DNA of 64,000 nt, taken from the NCBI RefSeq assembly GCF_007990635.1, contig NZ_AP019846.1, forward strand, positions 1,860,001 through 1,924,000. Direction: 5' to 3'. The DNA is from Leptotrichia hongkongensis. Lineage in GTDB: Bacteria; Fusobacteriota; Fusobacteriia; Fusobacteriales; Leptotrichiaceae. A program made the translations under genes and the position numbers. Shown in pieces: positions 11,058 through 19,509 of the stretch. Position 1 is the first letter of the stretch, and every line of letters starts with the position of its first letter. A model generated the notes under the pieces. The model did not search any database. It worked only from the letters and a program-made list of their open reading frames with translations, and was not told the DNA's origin.

Positions 11058-12035
11058 TTATAAATTTTTAAAATCTTCTTTTCCAAAATCATATTTTTTA
11101 CCGCAAAAATGGCATTCTACTTGAATTTTGCCTTCCTCTTCCAAAATTTTATCAATTTCTTCTTTTCCAAGTGTGATTAATCCCTTGTAAAATTTCTCTT
11201 TAGTGCAATTACATTTATACTCCAGCTCTGATTTTTCCAAAATTTCAAAATCTTCCACATAAACCTTTTTATGAGCGCCATCAACATCAGTTTCTTCCTC
11301 AAATACCGAAATATCCTCATAGAGCAGTTCTACAATCTGCTCAAGGCTCATTCCACCTTCCAGAAGTTCAGTAATCGTCCTAATCTGCTGTAATTTATTT
11401 TCCAGTTTATCAATAAATCCGTCTTCCACACCTGGCAACAGCTGTACCAAATATCCTCCAGCCCTTTTTACTTCTCCATTTTCATCCAGTTTTACACCAA
11501 GTGCAACAACTGATTTTATCTGTTCTGACAAAAGAAAATAATGAGCAATTATATCTGCAATATCCTCTTCATTTATTTTTGTAACGCCAGAAAACGGATC
11601 ACGCAGCCCCAAGTCCTTTATAACTTGCATCGTCCCATTTCCAATAAATCTCACTTGCCCAGTCTCATCTTTTATAAAATTTCCATTTTCGTCAATTATC
11701 TGATGAAATTTATCTTCAGGATTTCCAATATAACCTTTTACTTCCCCTTTCATATTTCCAGTTGCAAGCATATTTCCATAAGGTCCATCTCCATTTACTT
11801 TAACTGTCACTAAATCTTTCTCGTTTTTCAAATCTTTCCCCATCATAGCTGTCGCTGTCAATAGTTTCCCAAAAATAGTTGTCGCTATCGGATCAAGCCC
11901 ATGAATCTTCTTTGCCTCTTTTACAATATCTGTCGTATCACAGACAAAAAATCTTGCACATTTACTTGTTCCTCTAATTATTTCTGATTTTCCCATATTT
12001 TCTAACATCCTTTTTATCTTTTCTATACGAAGCAT
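11058..12035 (-). CDS. hslO: Redox-regulated chaperone Hsp33
   Basis: A holdase chaperone switched on by oxidation of a C-terminal zinc centre. The N-terminal core is recognisable (RGTSKCARFFVCDTT, GKLLTATAMMGKDLK, VKGYIGNP), and the redox switch is CNC near residue 270 with CHFC near 305. The frame is open from 12131, but AAGGAAGTGAATAAT precedes the ATG at 12033-12035 (MLRIEKIKRMLEN), giving 325 residues. Codons QIRTITEL of this gene (around 11363-11389) are duplicated at 13289-13315. Confidence 0.93.
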   Translation of the reverse strand: MLRIEKIKRMLENMGKSEIIRGTSKCARFFVCDTTDIVKEAKKIHGLDPIATTIFGKLLTATAMMGKDLKNEKDLVTVKVNGDGPYGNMLATGNMKGEVKGYIGNPEDKFHQIIDENGNFIKDETGQVRFIGNGTMQVIKDLGLRDPFSGVTKINEEDIADIIAHYFLLSEQIKSVVALGVKLDENGEVKRAGGYLVQLLPGVEDGFIDKLENKLQQIRTITELLEGGMSLEQIVELLYEDISVFEEETDVDGAHKKVYVEDFEILEKSELEYKCNCTKEKFYKGLITLGKEEIDKILEEEGKIQVECHFCGKKYDFGKEDFKNL

Positions 12036-12202
12036 ATTATTCACTTCCTTAAGTTTTAATATATTTTTTGATTTTATCTCTGTTTCTTTATCATTTATTC
12101 TAGTAATACTCTCCCTATATTTTACATTCATCTTTGAATTATCTATTCTTAGCTGAAAGGTAGCAGTTAAAAATACATTTCATTTCAATTATAATAATGG
12201 GT

Positions 12203-12736
12203 TTACCCAAGCATTTCTCCTAATTTCTTGAATGTTCGTTCATTACGTATTGTAAGCATAGGATAAAACTTTTCTTTCATAAGTAACTTATGATACGAAG
12301 TACGTAAATATTCCTTTTCTGTATATTTTCCCCAAAATACAGCTTTTCTCCCAAAATATACAATTTCATCATGAAGAGGCATTTCATTTATTCGAGCTTT
12401 TAATTTTTTATAGTCAACCTCATCACTATAAAAAAGAACATCTCTTCTTGCAAGTGTTTCATTCCACCATTCCGGAAGATTTGAAACTTCTTCCAGATAT
12501 TCTTCCCTTGTTATTATAACATGTTGAATAGGAAAAAAAACATTTTTTAACATTTCTGCTATTTTAATTTTGACGGTTTCAGTATTATCATCTGTATCAA
12601 ATATTACATTTCCGCTATTAATATATGTAACTACATTTTGATATCCCAGTTCGCCTATATTCATTTTTAAATCCTTCATTGATACTTTATTTTTGCCACC
12701 AACATTTATTCCACGAAGTAACAGTACATATCTCAT
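12203..12736 (-). CDS. DUF1697 family protein
   Basis: A 177-residue protein with the family's N-terminal signature (YVLLLRGINVGGKNKVSMKDL, then VVTYINSGNVIF). The C-terminal half carries LARRDVLFYSDEVD and YHKLLMKEKFYPMLTIRN, the usual end of DUF1697. The fold is a ferredoxin-like double domain in the family. Biochemical role is not established. The start has a good AAGGGAG ribosome site, and length is typical. Confidence 0.9.
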   Translation of the reverse strand: MRYVLLLRGINVGGKNKVSMKDLKMNIGELGYQNVVTYINSGNVIFDTDDNTETVKIKIAEMLKNVFFPIQHVIITREEYLEEVSNLPEWWNETLARRDVLFYSDEVDYKKLKARINEMPLHDEIVYFGRKAVFWGKYTEKEYLRTSYHKLLMKEKFYPMLTIRNERTFKKLGEMLG

Positions 12737-12827
12737 TTTTTTCTCCCTTGTAAATTTTTATTTACTTGCCTCTTTAACTGTATATTTCTAAAAGTAACAG
12801 CTAAAAATATACATTGCTTTAAATTTT

Positions 12828-13318
12828 CTACATATCCTCCACAAGATATTTCCAGTAATATTTTGGAAGATTGCTCTGCTGAAGTTTCTTATTTTCCCTT
12901 TCCTTTATTGAAATACTCTTATGGAAGGTTTTCCAAAGCTCAGAATATTCCATTTCTTCATCGCTCCACTCAATTTCAGGAGATTTTACAAAGAAAATTT
13001 CAACTTTTTCTGTATCATAGTAAGCTATCATTTCCCTTTCCTTATCAAAAATTGCAAATTTTTCCTTTTTCATTCTGTTCCTGAAATGGGAAATCAGAGC
13101 AGGAAGAATATTATTTTTCGGCTCAATCGTAGAAAACATTGTTCCATCCTTCATTTCTCTAAATCTTAATACTCCCAGATATTTATGCCGTTCACTCAGA
13201 ACCTGTTTTATAAGCCGGTTCATCCGAAAAGCATGCTCATCAAGGGAATTCAGAATCTCCTCTCCCTGTTTTAATGCCTTGTATACTGGAAGTTCAGTAA
13301 TCGTCCTAATCTGCTATA
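12828..13318 (-). pseudogene. DUF4130 (TIGR03915-type) protein, truncated 5' end fused to a duplicated hslO fragment
   Basis: The ATG at 13223 gives 131 residues beginning MNRLIKQVLSERHKYLGVLRF. The same frame is open further upstream and encodes VYKALKQGEEILNSLDEHAF, which is also DUF4130-like, so the annotated start is internal to the domain. Farther upstream the frame reads QIRTITEL, a copy of Hsp33 codons, and then hits a stop at about 13316-13318. The family's first 80 or so residues are missing. In complete genomes the partner is a radical SAM protein, and none is nearby. Core motifs FREMKDGTMFSTIEPKNNIL and FDKEREMIAYYD are intact. Probably a remnant. Confidence 0.75.
13289..13315 (-). 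repeat. 27-base duplication of an internal hslO segment
   Basis: These bases are identical to 11363-11389 inside hslO (27 of 27), and similarity continues for several more bases after one mismatch. The copy lies exactly where the DUF4130 coding sequence loses family similarity, and it keeps the hslO reading frame. Confidence 0.85.
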
Positions 13319-13463
13319 ATTATTCCTATTCAAATCTAAATTCACTTAATTTTTATCAATTCAATCTCAATTTGATTAAAATTTATTTTTAAGAATTACA
13401 TTATTAGAATATCATATTCTATACAAAAAAACAAGATAATTCATTTACAAACCCAATAGAAAA

Positions 13464-13503
13464 CAAAAAAATACCACCGTCTAAATCAACAGTAGTATTT
13501 TTC
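13464..13503. terminator. Bidirectional intrinsic terminator
   Basis: ATACCACCGT (13471-13480) pairs over ten positions, with G-T wobbles, with ACAGTAGTAT (13489-13498). Runs of A before and T after make it usable on both strands. It would end transcripts of the decayed minus-strand genes at 13.5-15 kb. Confidence 0.7.
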
Positions 13504-13645
13504 ATTCTCAATGAATTTTTCCTATCCAATTTCATCATCATAACAGCCAGCCCATCTTTTGAAATAAAATTATCTATCTTCTCAAAGCCAAATTTTTTTA
13601 TAAAAATCTATAAGTTTCTCTGAATTTTTACATTCCGGTTAGATA
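13500..13645 (-). pseudogene. Remnant of a GNAT-type acetyltransferase C-terminus
   Basis: The minus strand reads PECKNSEKLIDFYKK and then, after one surplus base in the T7 run at 13593-13599, FGFEKIDNFISKDGLAVMMM. This is the typical end of a GNAT acetyltransferase (FYxKxGF motif). The upstream acetyl-CoA binding part is absent, and a stop (TAA) precedes PECK. No start codon or ribosome site is seen. Gene remnant with moderate confidence. Confidence 0.5.
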
Positions 13646-13648
13646 TAT

Positions 13649-14137
13649 TTAGCATTTATCAATTTCATTTGCTATTTTACTCTTTCTTAATTTCCTCTGC
13701 AGTATGTATTTTAATAAAACAACAGGATTAAGACTGTAGGATAATTGTAATTTATAGTAATTTACCCACTCTATCACAGCAAATATCCAAACAGCAAAAG
13801 AGATAACCATTGTAAAAAACGTACTGTAATTTAATATCATCACTAGGACTCACATACATAGCAAAATTACATCTAATATCTTTAGTTTATTGTAAATATT
13901 GCCTGTATATTTTGCAGCAAATCCTGGTTTTGAAATCCTTTTTATCAAAATACACCAAAAAATAGATCCCTGTACAAGAATAAAACTTAGTATAAATAAG
14001 GAGAAAGAAATAGAAATTAGAGATTTTGTAATAATAATCAATTTTTTGAATAGGAAAAAATTTATCCAGAATACTACTACCGCCACTAATTCTCCAACAG
14101 CTAAATTAGTCAATTTTTGTTTCATAGTTTTTTTCAA
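13649..14137 (-). pseudogene. Membrane protein gene interrupted by an in-frame TGA
   Basis: From a TTG (or the ATG four codons later), preceded by GGAGGTG, the frame gives 95 residues with two membrane segments (LVAVVVFWINFFLF and ISFSLFILSFILVQGSIFWC), then TGA at 13850-13852. The same frame continues with VLVMILNYSTFFTMVISFAV, a further membrane segment, and a basic tail, stopping at 13649. With the stop removed it is one protein of about 162 residues with four membrane segments. TGA ends other genes in this window, so read-through is not expected. Family not recognised. Confidence 0.55.
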
Positions 14138-14276
14138 ATTAACAATACACCTCCAGCTTTATTGTAGATATTTTCTCAGAAATCTATTTTTTCTTTTCTT
14201 TGTAAACTAGGATTTTTAGATTTTAACCCTTAAGGAAAATAAAATGAGCTATTCTCCTGAAGCATGTTCTATAATA

Positions 14277-15040
14277 TTATAGTTTAATGCAAAGTGTAGC
14301 TATATAGCCATTTCCATAACGTGATAATCTATGTCTTTTATCACATGATTCATAAAAATCTATCATAGCAAGACCATTTTTAAGTTGTCCTCTAATCTGA
14401 GTTTCTAGGGTATGGCTAAATTCATATCCATATTCTGGATTTATGGTTATTTTGCCTTCCTCTTCAAGCTCTTTTGAATTAAAAGGTATTGAAAACTTTA
14501 AAAGTAATTCCTCATCGGGTTTGTCCCATACAATGTCAGCATCATACATGTATATCCAGGGATTCATAAATCCGACCATTAACAGTCCACCCTTTTTCAA
14601 TACTCGAGAGGCTTCTTTATATATGTTTTCTAAATCTTCTATATATACATTTGAAACTGGATTAAAAATAATATCAAAAGTTTCATTTTCAAATGGAAAT
14701 GGTTTTGTCATATCGCCTTGAACTGTGTTGATTTTTAAGCCTTCTCTTTTAGCAACCATATCATCTCTTTGTAATTGTGATTTAGAAAAATCCATTATGG
14801 TTACATCATAACCTTTTATAGCAAAAACTGGTCCCTGCTGTCCACCACCACAAGCTAAACCTAATATCTTTTTTCCGTTGGCTTTTTCAAACCATTCTTT
14901 TGGAACTTTTTCCCAACCGTTAATGCAACAGAAATTGGATTATTTCTAACTTCTTCTAATTCTTCATGTGTCAATGGCTCAGTATAGTCATTTTTTACAT
15001 TATTCCATCTATCTTCATTTAATTTTATATAATTATTCAT
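14277..15040 (-). pseudogene. Class I SAM-dependent methyltransferase, frameshifted
   Basis: An ATG at 15038-15040 with GAGGAGATT starts MNNYIKLNEDRWNNVKNDYT and reads to VGKK, where the frame is lost at the T5 run 14907-14911. One more base restores VPKEWFEKANGKKILGLACG, which contains the SAM-binding motif I (LGLACGGGQQG). The remaining domain follows: motif II acidic residue in VTIMDFSKSQL, GDMTKPFPF, and a C-terminal YIATLCIKL. Restored length is about 254 residues, normal for these small-molecule methyltransferases. The substrate is unknown. Confidence 0.75.
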
Positions 15041-15210
15041 CTTATAATCTCCTCGTAATTTTATATTATTTCGATTTAAGTTGAGTATGTTGCCATTACA
15101 ATTCATCCCTTTTTTATTTTTTACGCTACAATTATATAATGAAAATATTTAAAAATCAAATTATTTTAATTTTTTTTTAACAAAAAGATAAATTAAAAAT
15201 TTCTGGAAAT

Positions 15211-15252
15211 AAAAAACAACCAAACTTCACTTTACAAGTAAAAGAATGATTG
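15211..15252 (-). terminator. Intrinsic terminator after the lipoprotein gene
   Basis: On the minus strand CAATCATTCTT can pair with GAAGTTTGGTTG (with G-T pairs) and is followed by six Ts. It lies 25 bases past the stop at 15277. Confidence 0.55.
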
Positions 15253-15276
15253 CTTTATTTATTACTTTAAAATATT

Positions 15277-15921
15277 TTATTTATTTTGATTTCTAAGTTC
15301 TTCTGGTTTTTGTGATAATCCAGTTGATGGTCCTGTTTCTGGTAATTCTACTGCTGTTTCTTGCTCAGTTCCACCAAGTGTGTTTAAATTTGATAATGTT
15401 GTATTTAATTTACCAAGCAAAACATCGATATTTTCTGCTGTTAAAACAATTTTTTCTCCATTTGCTGTTTTTTTAACTACAAATTTTGTAACATTTTTTG
15501 ATTTTGGTTTTTCTTTTGCTTCAAGTTCTTCCTTAAATCTGTCTTCAACTGATAATGAATGTGTTCCATTGCTTGTAAAAGTCTCTTGTGTCATTTTTTT
15601 GAAAACTTGTAAGAATATTTTTTCAACATCTACGTTTGTAACTTCAACAGTTACGATAGTAGTTTCATTATCTTGTTTTTCTGATTTAACTATTTTATAT
15701 TCAAGATTTTTTAATAATGTCTTGAAAAGCAGTTCTTGAATTTTAGTATTGTATTTTATATCCAAATTTCCCTCAAAGCTGTCGTCTATTGCATATTTTG
15801 CCGCTTCTTTCATTTTTTCAGCCTTTACGCTATTAATAAATTTTGAAACTGTCGCATCAGGCCCTGATCCACAGCTAACTATACATAAAAGCATAAAAAT
15901 CCCTAATAGTATTTTTTTCAT
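15277..15921 (-). CDS. Putative lipoprotein
   Basis: A 214-residue protein with a lipoprotein signal (MKKILLGIFMLLCIVSCGSG, lipid attachment at Cys 17). It is followed by an alpha/beta domain that opens GPDATVSKFINSVKAEKMKE and resembles DUF4878/NTF2-like lipoproteins that begin with the same kind of helix. The C-terminal 40 residues are low-complexity and polar (TEQETAVELPETGPSTGLSQ). A single-gene unit with its own terminator. Likely anchored in the inner or outer membrane facing the periplasm; function unknown. Confidence 0.65.
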   Translation of the reverse strand: MKKILLGIFMLLCIVSCGSGPDATVSKFINSVKAEKMKEAAKYAIDDSFEGNLDIKYNTKIQELLFKTLLKNLEYKIVKSEKQDNETTIVTVEVTNVDVEKIFLQVFKKMTQETFTSNGTHSLSVEDRFKEELEAKEKPKSKNVTKFVVKKTANGEKIVLTAENIDVLLGKLNTTLSNLNTLGGTEQETAVELPETGPSTGLSQKPEELRNQNK

Positions 15922-16053
15922 CTATAACTCCCTTCTCTCTTTATTTATAATATTTTTTTATTCTCTGTTATTTATTCTACATCATTTGAATTAATAAGTC
16001 AAGGAAGTTTTGAAATTTTGATAAGCGGTCAATAAATAAATTTAATTACCTTT

Positions 16054-17055
16054 CTATTTCCCAAATTCCTTTTCCAACTTTTTCATTCTCTTTACAAGTT
16101 CAGGCACTTTTCCCATGGCCATTTTCACTCTTAAATCCTCCATATGCTCACGAAGTGGATAACCAGACATCTGCTTTCCATCCGGTACATCATTAGTAAC
16201 CCCAGATTTTGCAGCAATTACTACATTACTTCCAATTTTAAGGTGTCCTGCCACTCCAACTTGCCCTGCAAGAGTCGAATTGTCTCCCACTTCTACACTT
16301 CCAGAAATACCAGTTTGAGCCACAATCAGACAGTTCTCACCAATAATGTCATTATGTGCAATATGAACAAGATTATCAATTTTTGTACCTTTTTTTATGA
16401 TTGTATCTCCAATTGCACCTCTGTCAACGCACGAATTTGCTCCAATTTCAACTTCCTCTCCCAATATTACGTGTCCAATTTGCTCAATTTTCACATTGTT
16501 TCCATTAATTTTTACAAATCCAAACCCATCAGATCCTATCACAGCTCCCGGCTGCAAAATTGTACCTCTTCCAACTTTTGTAAATTCTCTTATCGTAACA
16601 TTTGAATAAATTATGCAGTCATCTCCAATTTCAGTTCCTTCAAAAATTGATACATTTGGATAAATAACAACATTTTTTCCAATTTTTACATTGTGTCCAA
16701 TATAAGTATTTATTTTTGAGACATTTGCAGTTTCATCAATTTTTGCAGAATTTTCTATCTGATTTTCAAATGGCTGCAATTTAGGCTTGAAATAATTCAG
16801 CAGTATTGGCATCAATTCTCTCGGATTACTTTTTACAACAATAAAGGTCTTATTTGCAGGTAAATTTGGCAAATCAGGAACAATTACAGCACCTGCATTA
16901 CATTTATCCATATTTTTCAGCATTTTCTCATCCGCTGCAAATGTTAATTCCTTTTCATTTGAATGAAAAAATGGAGCAAGCCTTGTAAAATTTAATTCAT
17001 CGTTTCCTCTGATTTCTCCGTTTATTAATTTTGCAATTTCTTTAATATTATACAT
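16054..17055 (-). CDS. lpxD: UDP-3-O-acylglucosamine N-acyltransferase
   Basis: Third enzyme of lipid A synthesis, adding the N-linked acyl chain to UDP-3-O-acylglucosamine. The 333-residue protein has the UDP-binding N-terminal domain (residues 1-100), a left-handed beta helix of hexapeptide repeats (about 105-290) with the catalytic His in [19 protein letters not shown], and a C-terminal helix ([19 protein letters not shown]). Its presence shows the organism makes lipopolysaccharide. It follows bamA on the same strand, the usual envelope-cluster order, but no skp/ompH gene lies between them. Confidence 0.95.
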   Translation of the reverse strand: MYNIKEIAKLINGEIRGNDELNFTRLAPFFHSNEKELTFAADEKMLKNMDKCNAGAVIVPDLPNLPANKTFIVVKSNPRELMPILLNYFKPKLQPFENQIENSAKIDETANVSKINTYIGHNVKIGKNVVIYPNVSIFEGTEIGDDCIIYSNVTIREFTKVGRGTILQPGAVIGSDGFGFVKINGNNVKIEQIGHVILGEEVEIGANSCVDRGAIGDTIIKKGTKIDNLVHIAHNDIIGENCLIVAQTGISGSVEVGDNSTLAGQVGVAGHLKIGSNVVIAAKSGVTNDVPDGKQMSGYPLREHMEDLRVKMAMGKVPELVKRMKKLEKEFGK

Positions 17056-17084
17056 TCTGGATCTCTCCTTTTTTATTTTTTATA

Positions 17085-17125
17085 AAATTATAGGGATGAA
17101 ATTAATCACCCCTTATAATTATTTA
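17085..17125 (-). terminator. Hairpin between bamA and lpxD
   Basis: TTATAGGGAT faces ATCACCCCTTATAA across a seven-base loop. The downstream tract on the minus strand is TTTTATAAAAAAT rather than a clean T run, so this may be a weak terminator or a processing/attenuation hairpin that lowers lpxD relative to bamA. Confidence 0.4.
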
Positions 17126-17152
17126 AGTTTATATTTTTATTAGCTCAAAAAA

Positions 17153-19501
17153 CTAGAATGATTGTCCAAAGCTAAAGTAGAACTTACCTTTATCTTTTTT
17201 CTCACCTTTTTTCTCAGGATCCATTGGCCAACCATAGTCAAATCTTAATGGACCAATTGGTGTATTCAATCTTACCCCAATTCCGTACCCTTTTTTAAGA
17301 TCTTTGAAGTCATGAGCATCTTTTCTATTTGGTTTATAGATTTTCTTACCAGTACGAGGATCTCTTGACTCATTTTGCCAAGCATTTCCTATATCAAAGA
17401 ACGCTACTAGTTGTAATGTATCATTAATTTTTGTTCTATTTTCGATTGTCGCATGGAATTTATCAAATCCATCAAATGCACTATAGTCATACCCACGTAC
17501 AGATTCATCTCCACCTATACTAAATCTTAGTGCTTCTGGAGTACCACTTCCTGTTGTTCCCCAAGCTGCTCTATACGCCATTACATTCTTATCACCAAAG
17601 AATGTTGGATGGTAGGCTCTTAAATCTACTTCAAACTGATCATACTTTCTAGGATCTTTTATAAGTTCTCCTCTTTCGTACGCCATTGTTCCATAGAATC
17701 CTTTTGTAGGACTAAATTTATTGTCTCTTGTGTCATAAGTTAATATTGGTCCCATTGCGAATAATTTATATTTATCATTTACTTTCTTATTAGCAAATAA
17801 TTCTTTATAATTATCGAATCTTGCAATAAATCTTACATCAATATCGCTATTCAACCCTTTACCAATTTGCCAACGTGTTCCAATTTTTCTAACTTTTTCT
17901 ACTTCATCAGCATCAGCATTATCATCTACAGATTGAGTCCAGTAAAACGATCCTCCAAGCTGAACTCTTTCAGTTCCTTTTAACCAAGGATCAAACCAGC
18001 TAAGTTCAAATGTCTTGTCTCCTTTATTTGAAGCTGAAAGTGTAGCAGAAGCAGACTGTCCTCTTCCTAAGAAATTATCATCAGATAACTTAAGTTCTCC
18101 AACTAATCCAACAGATGTTCCATAAGAAATACTTCCATTAATTGTAGTAGTTGGACGTTCTTCTACAAGTAATTTTACAACTCTTGCATTTGGATCATTT
18201 TCTTTCCCTTCAAACGCTGGAGTAATTTCAGTAAACATACCTGTTCTATAAAGCTCACTTATTGTAGATTTTATATTTTTAGTTTGGAAAACTTGTCCTG
18301 GTTTTATTTCCATATATCTTTCAAATACATAAGGTTTTGTTCTTAAAGTAGAACGTTTTGCAGATTGTCTTTCATTATCATTTTTTGAAGGAGCTTTCTG
18401 AACTTCTACAGAATCAACAATTCCTTCTGTTAAACCTATATTTACGTTTCCTTCATTTGAAACATTTATCGTTTCAATTCTTGCAAGAGAATATCCATCT
18501 TTGTTATATAACTTAATTACTCCGTTTTCATCAGGATTCAATAAGTTTCCATTTAAGATTTCTCCTTTTTTTACACCCAATGCTTTTTCCAGTTCTGAAT
18601 TTTTGTAAAGTGTATTACCTTCAAAATTTATACTTTGAATAATTGGATTTTCCTGAACTTCGTAAACTATTGAAACAGTATTATCGATTTTTCTATCAAT
18701 TTTTGGATCAACTTTTGCAAAATATCCTGAATTAAATATTTTTTGTGCTCCATCAAGCGCTTTTTGAGGTATAAAAATATCTCCAGGTTTTACTGGCAAG
18801 TCTTTTAAATATTCTTCCTTGCTACGTATTTTTGTTCCTTCGATATCTACACTTGATATTGTGTATTCTGTTTCTTTTTTCATTTCTTCCTGAACTTTTT
18901 GTCTTTCCAGAATTGCAGCCGCATTTTCAACTTCTGCAACTTCAACTACTATATTTACAGAATTTCCCTGAATTTTTGGATAAACATTTGCTTCTGTTAT
19001 ATATCCTAATCTTTTAAGTGACAAGTAAATATCACTCAAGCTTTTATTCGAATAATTATCTCCAGGTTTTACTGGAATTTGTGATAACAGATATTCAGAA
19101 GATATTTCTTTTGTTTGCGAAATTTGAATTGAACCAACTTTTAAGTCGTCTCTTGTTTCAGCTTGAGTTTCAAATATATTATTTTTTCTATTTTTCCCTC
19201 TTGCCTGACGAATTGAAGTTCTTTTATTCTTTCTCTTCTTACCTTTTCCATCTGCTATTTCGTTACCAATTTCTACCTCTTCAGGAGTATATCGAATCTT
19301 AACATCTGAAATTTGCTCTTCGCTGTCTTCTTCTTCCTCTTCCACTTCATTGGCTGTACTATTTTTTCCATTATCTGCCAATTCTTTTGTTTCAGTTATT
19401 CTGCTTTTTTCTTCAGCCTGCGTTACCTTATTTACAGATACAAATAAAGTTACCACAATAATCAAAGCATAAATCTTACTTTTCAATTTTTGGTTTGACA
19501 T
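17153..19501 (-). CDS. bamA: Outer membrane protein assembly factor BamA
   Basis: A 782-residue Omp85 protein. Signal peptide at residues 1-29. Residues 30-120 are an unusual charged region: first very acidic (EVEEEEEDSEEQ), then very basic (KGKKRKNKRTSIRQARGKNR). POTRA-type repeats follow at about 121-190, 213-285, 286-370 and 385-460, with internal motifs PVKPGD and SGYFAKV. The C-terminal barrel spans about 465-782 and includes GGDESVRGYDY and LRFDYGWPMDP, ending FYFSFGQSF with the terminal Phe needed for insertion. BamA folds and inserts beta-barrel proteins. It lies 8 bases after tamB, so the two are co-expressed. Confidence 0.95.
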   Translation of the reverse strand: MSNQKLKSKIYALIIVVTLFVSVNKVTQAEEKSRITETKELADNGKNSTANEVEEEEEDSEEQISDVKIRYTPEEVEIGNEIADGKGKKRKNKRTSIRQARGKNRKNNIFETQAETRDDLKVGSIQISQTKEISSEYLLSQIPVKPGDNYSNKSLSDIYLSLKRLGYITEANVYPKIQGNSVNIVVEVAEVENAAAILERQKVQEEMKKETEYTISSVDIEGTKIRSKEEYLKDLPVKPGDIFIPQKALDGAQKIFNSGYFAKVDPKIDRKIDNTVSIVYEVQENPIIQSINFEGNTLYKNSELEKALGVKKGEILNGNLLNPDENGVIKLYNKDGYSLARIETINVSNEGNVNIGLTEGIVDSVEVQKAPSKNDNERQSAKRSTLRTKPYVFERYMEIKPGQVFQTKNIKSTISELYRTGMFTEITPAFEGKENDPNARVVKLLVEERPTTTINGSISYGTSVGLVGELKLSDDNFLGRGQSASATLSASNKGDKTFELSWFDPWLKGTERVQLGGSFYWTQSVDDNADADEVEKVRKIGTRWQIGKGLNSDIDVRFIARFDNYKELFANKKVNDKYKLFAMGPILTYDTRDNKFSPTKGFYGTMAYERGELIKDPRKYDQFEVDLRAYHPTFFGDKNVMAYRAAWGTTGSGTPEALRFSIGGDESVRGYDYSAFDGFDKFHATIENRTKINDTLQLVAFFDIGNAWQNESRDPRTGKKIYKPNRKDAHDFKDLKKGYGIGVRLNTPIGPLRFDYGWPMDPEKKGEKKDKGKFYFSFGQSF

Positions 19502-19509
19502 TTTTCCTC

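Noticed and set aside
13850-13852. TGA as a recoded codon (Trp or selenocysteine)
   Set aside because: TGA is used as a normal stop elsewhere in the window (for example at 4378-4380), and no SECIS-like hairpin was seen after it.
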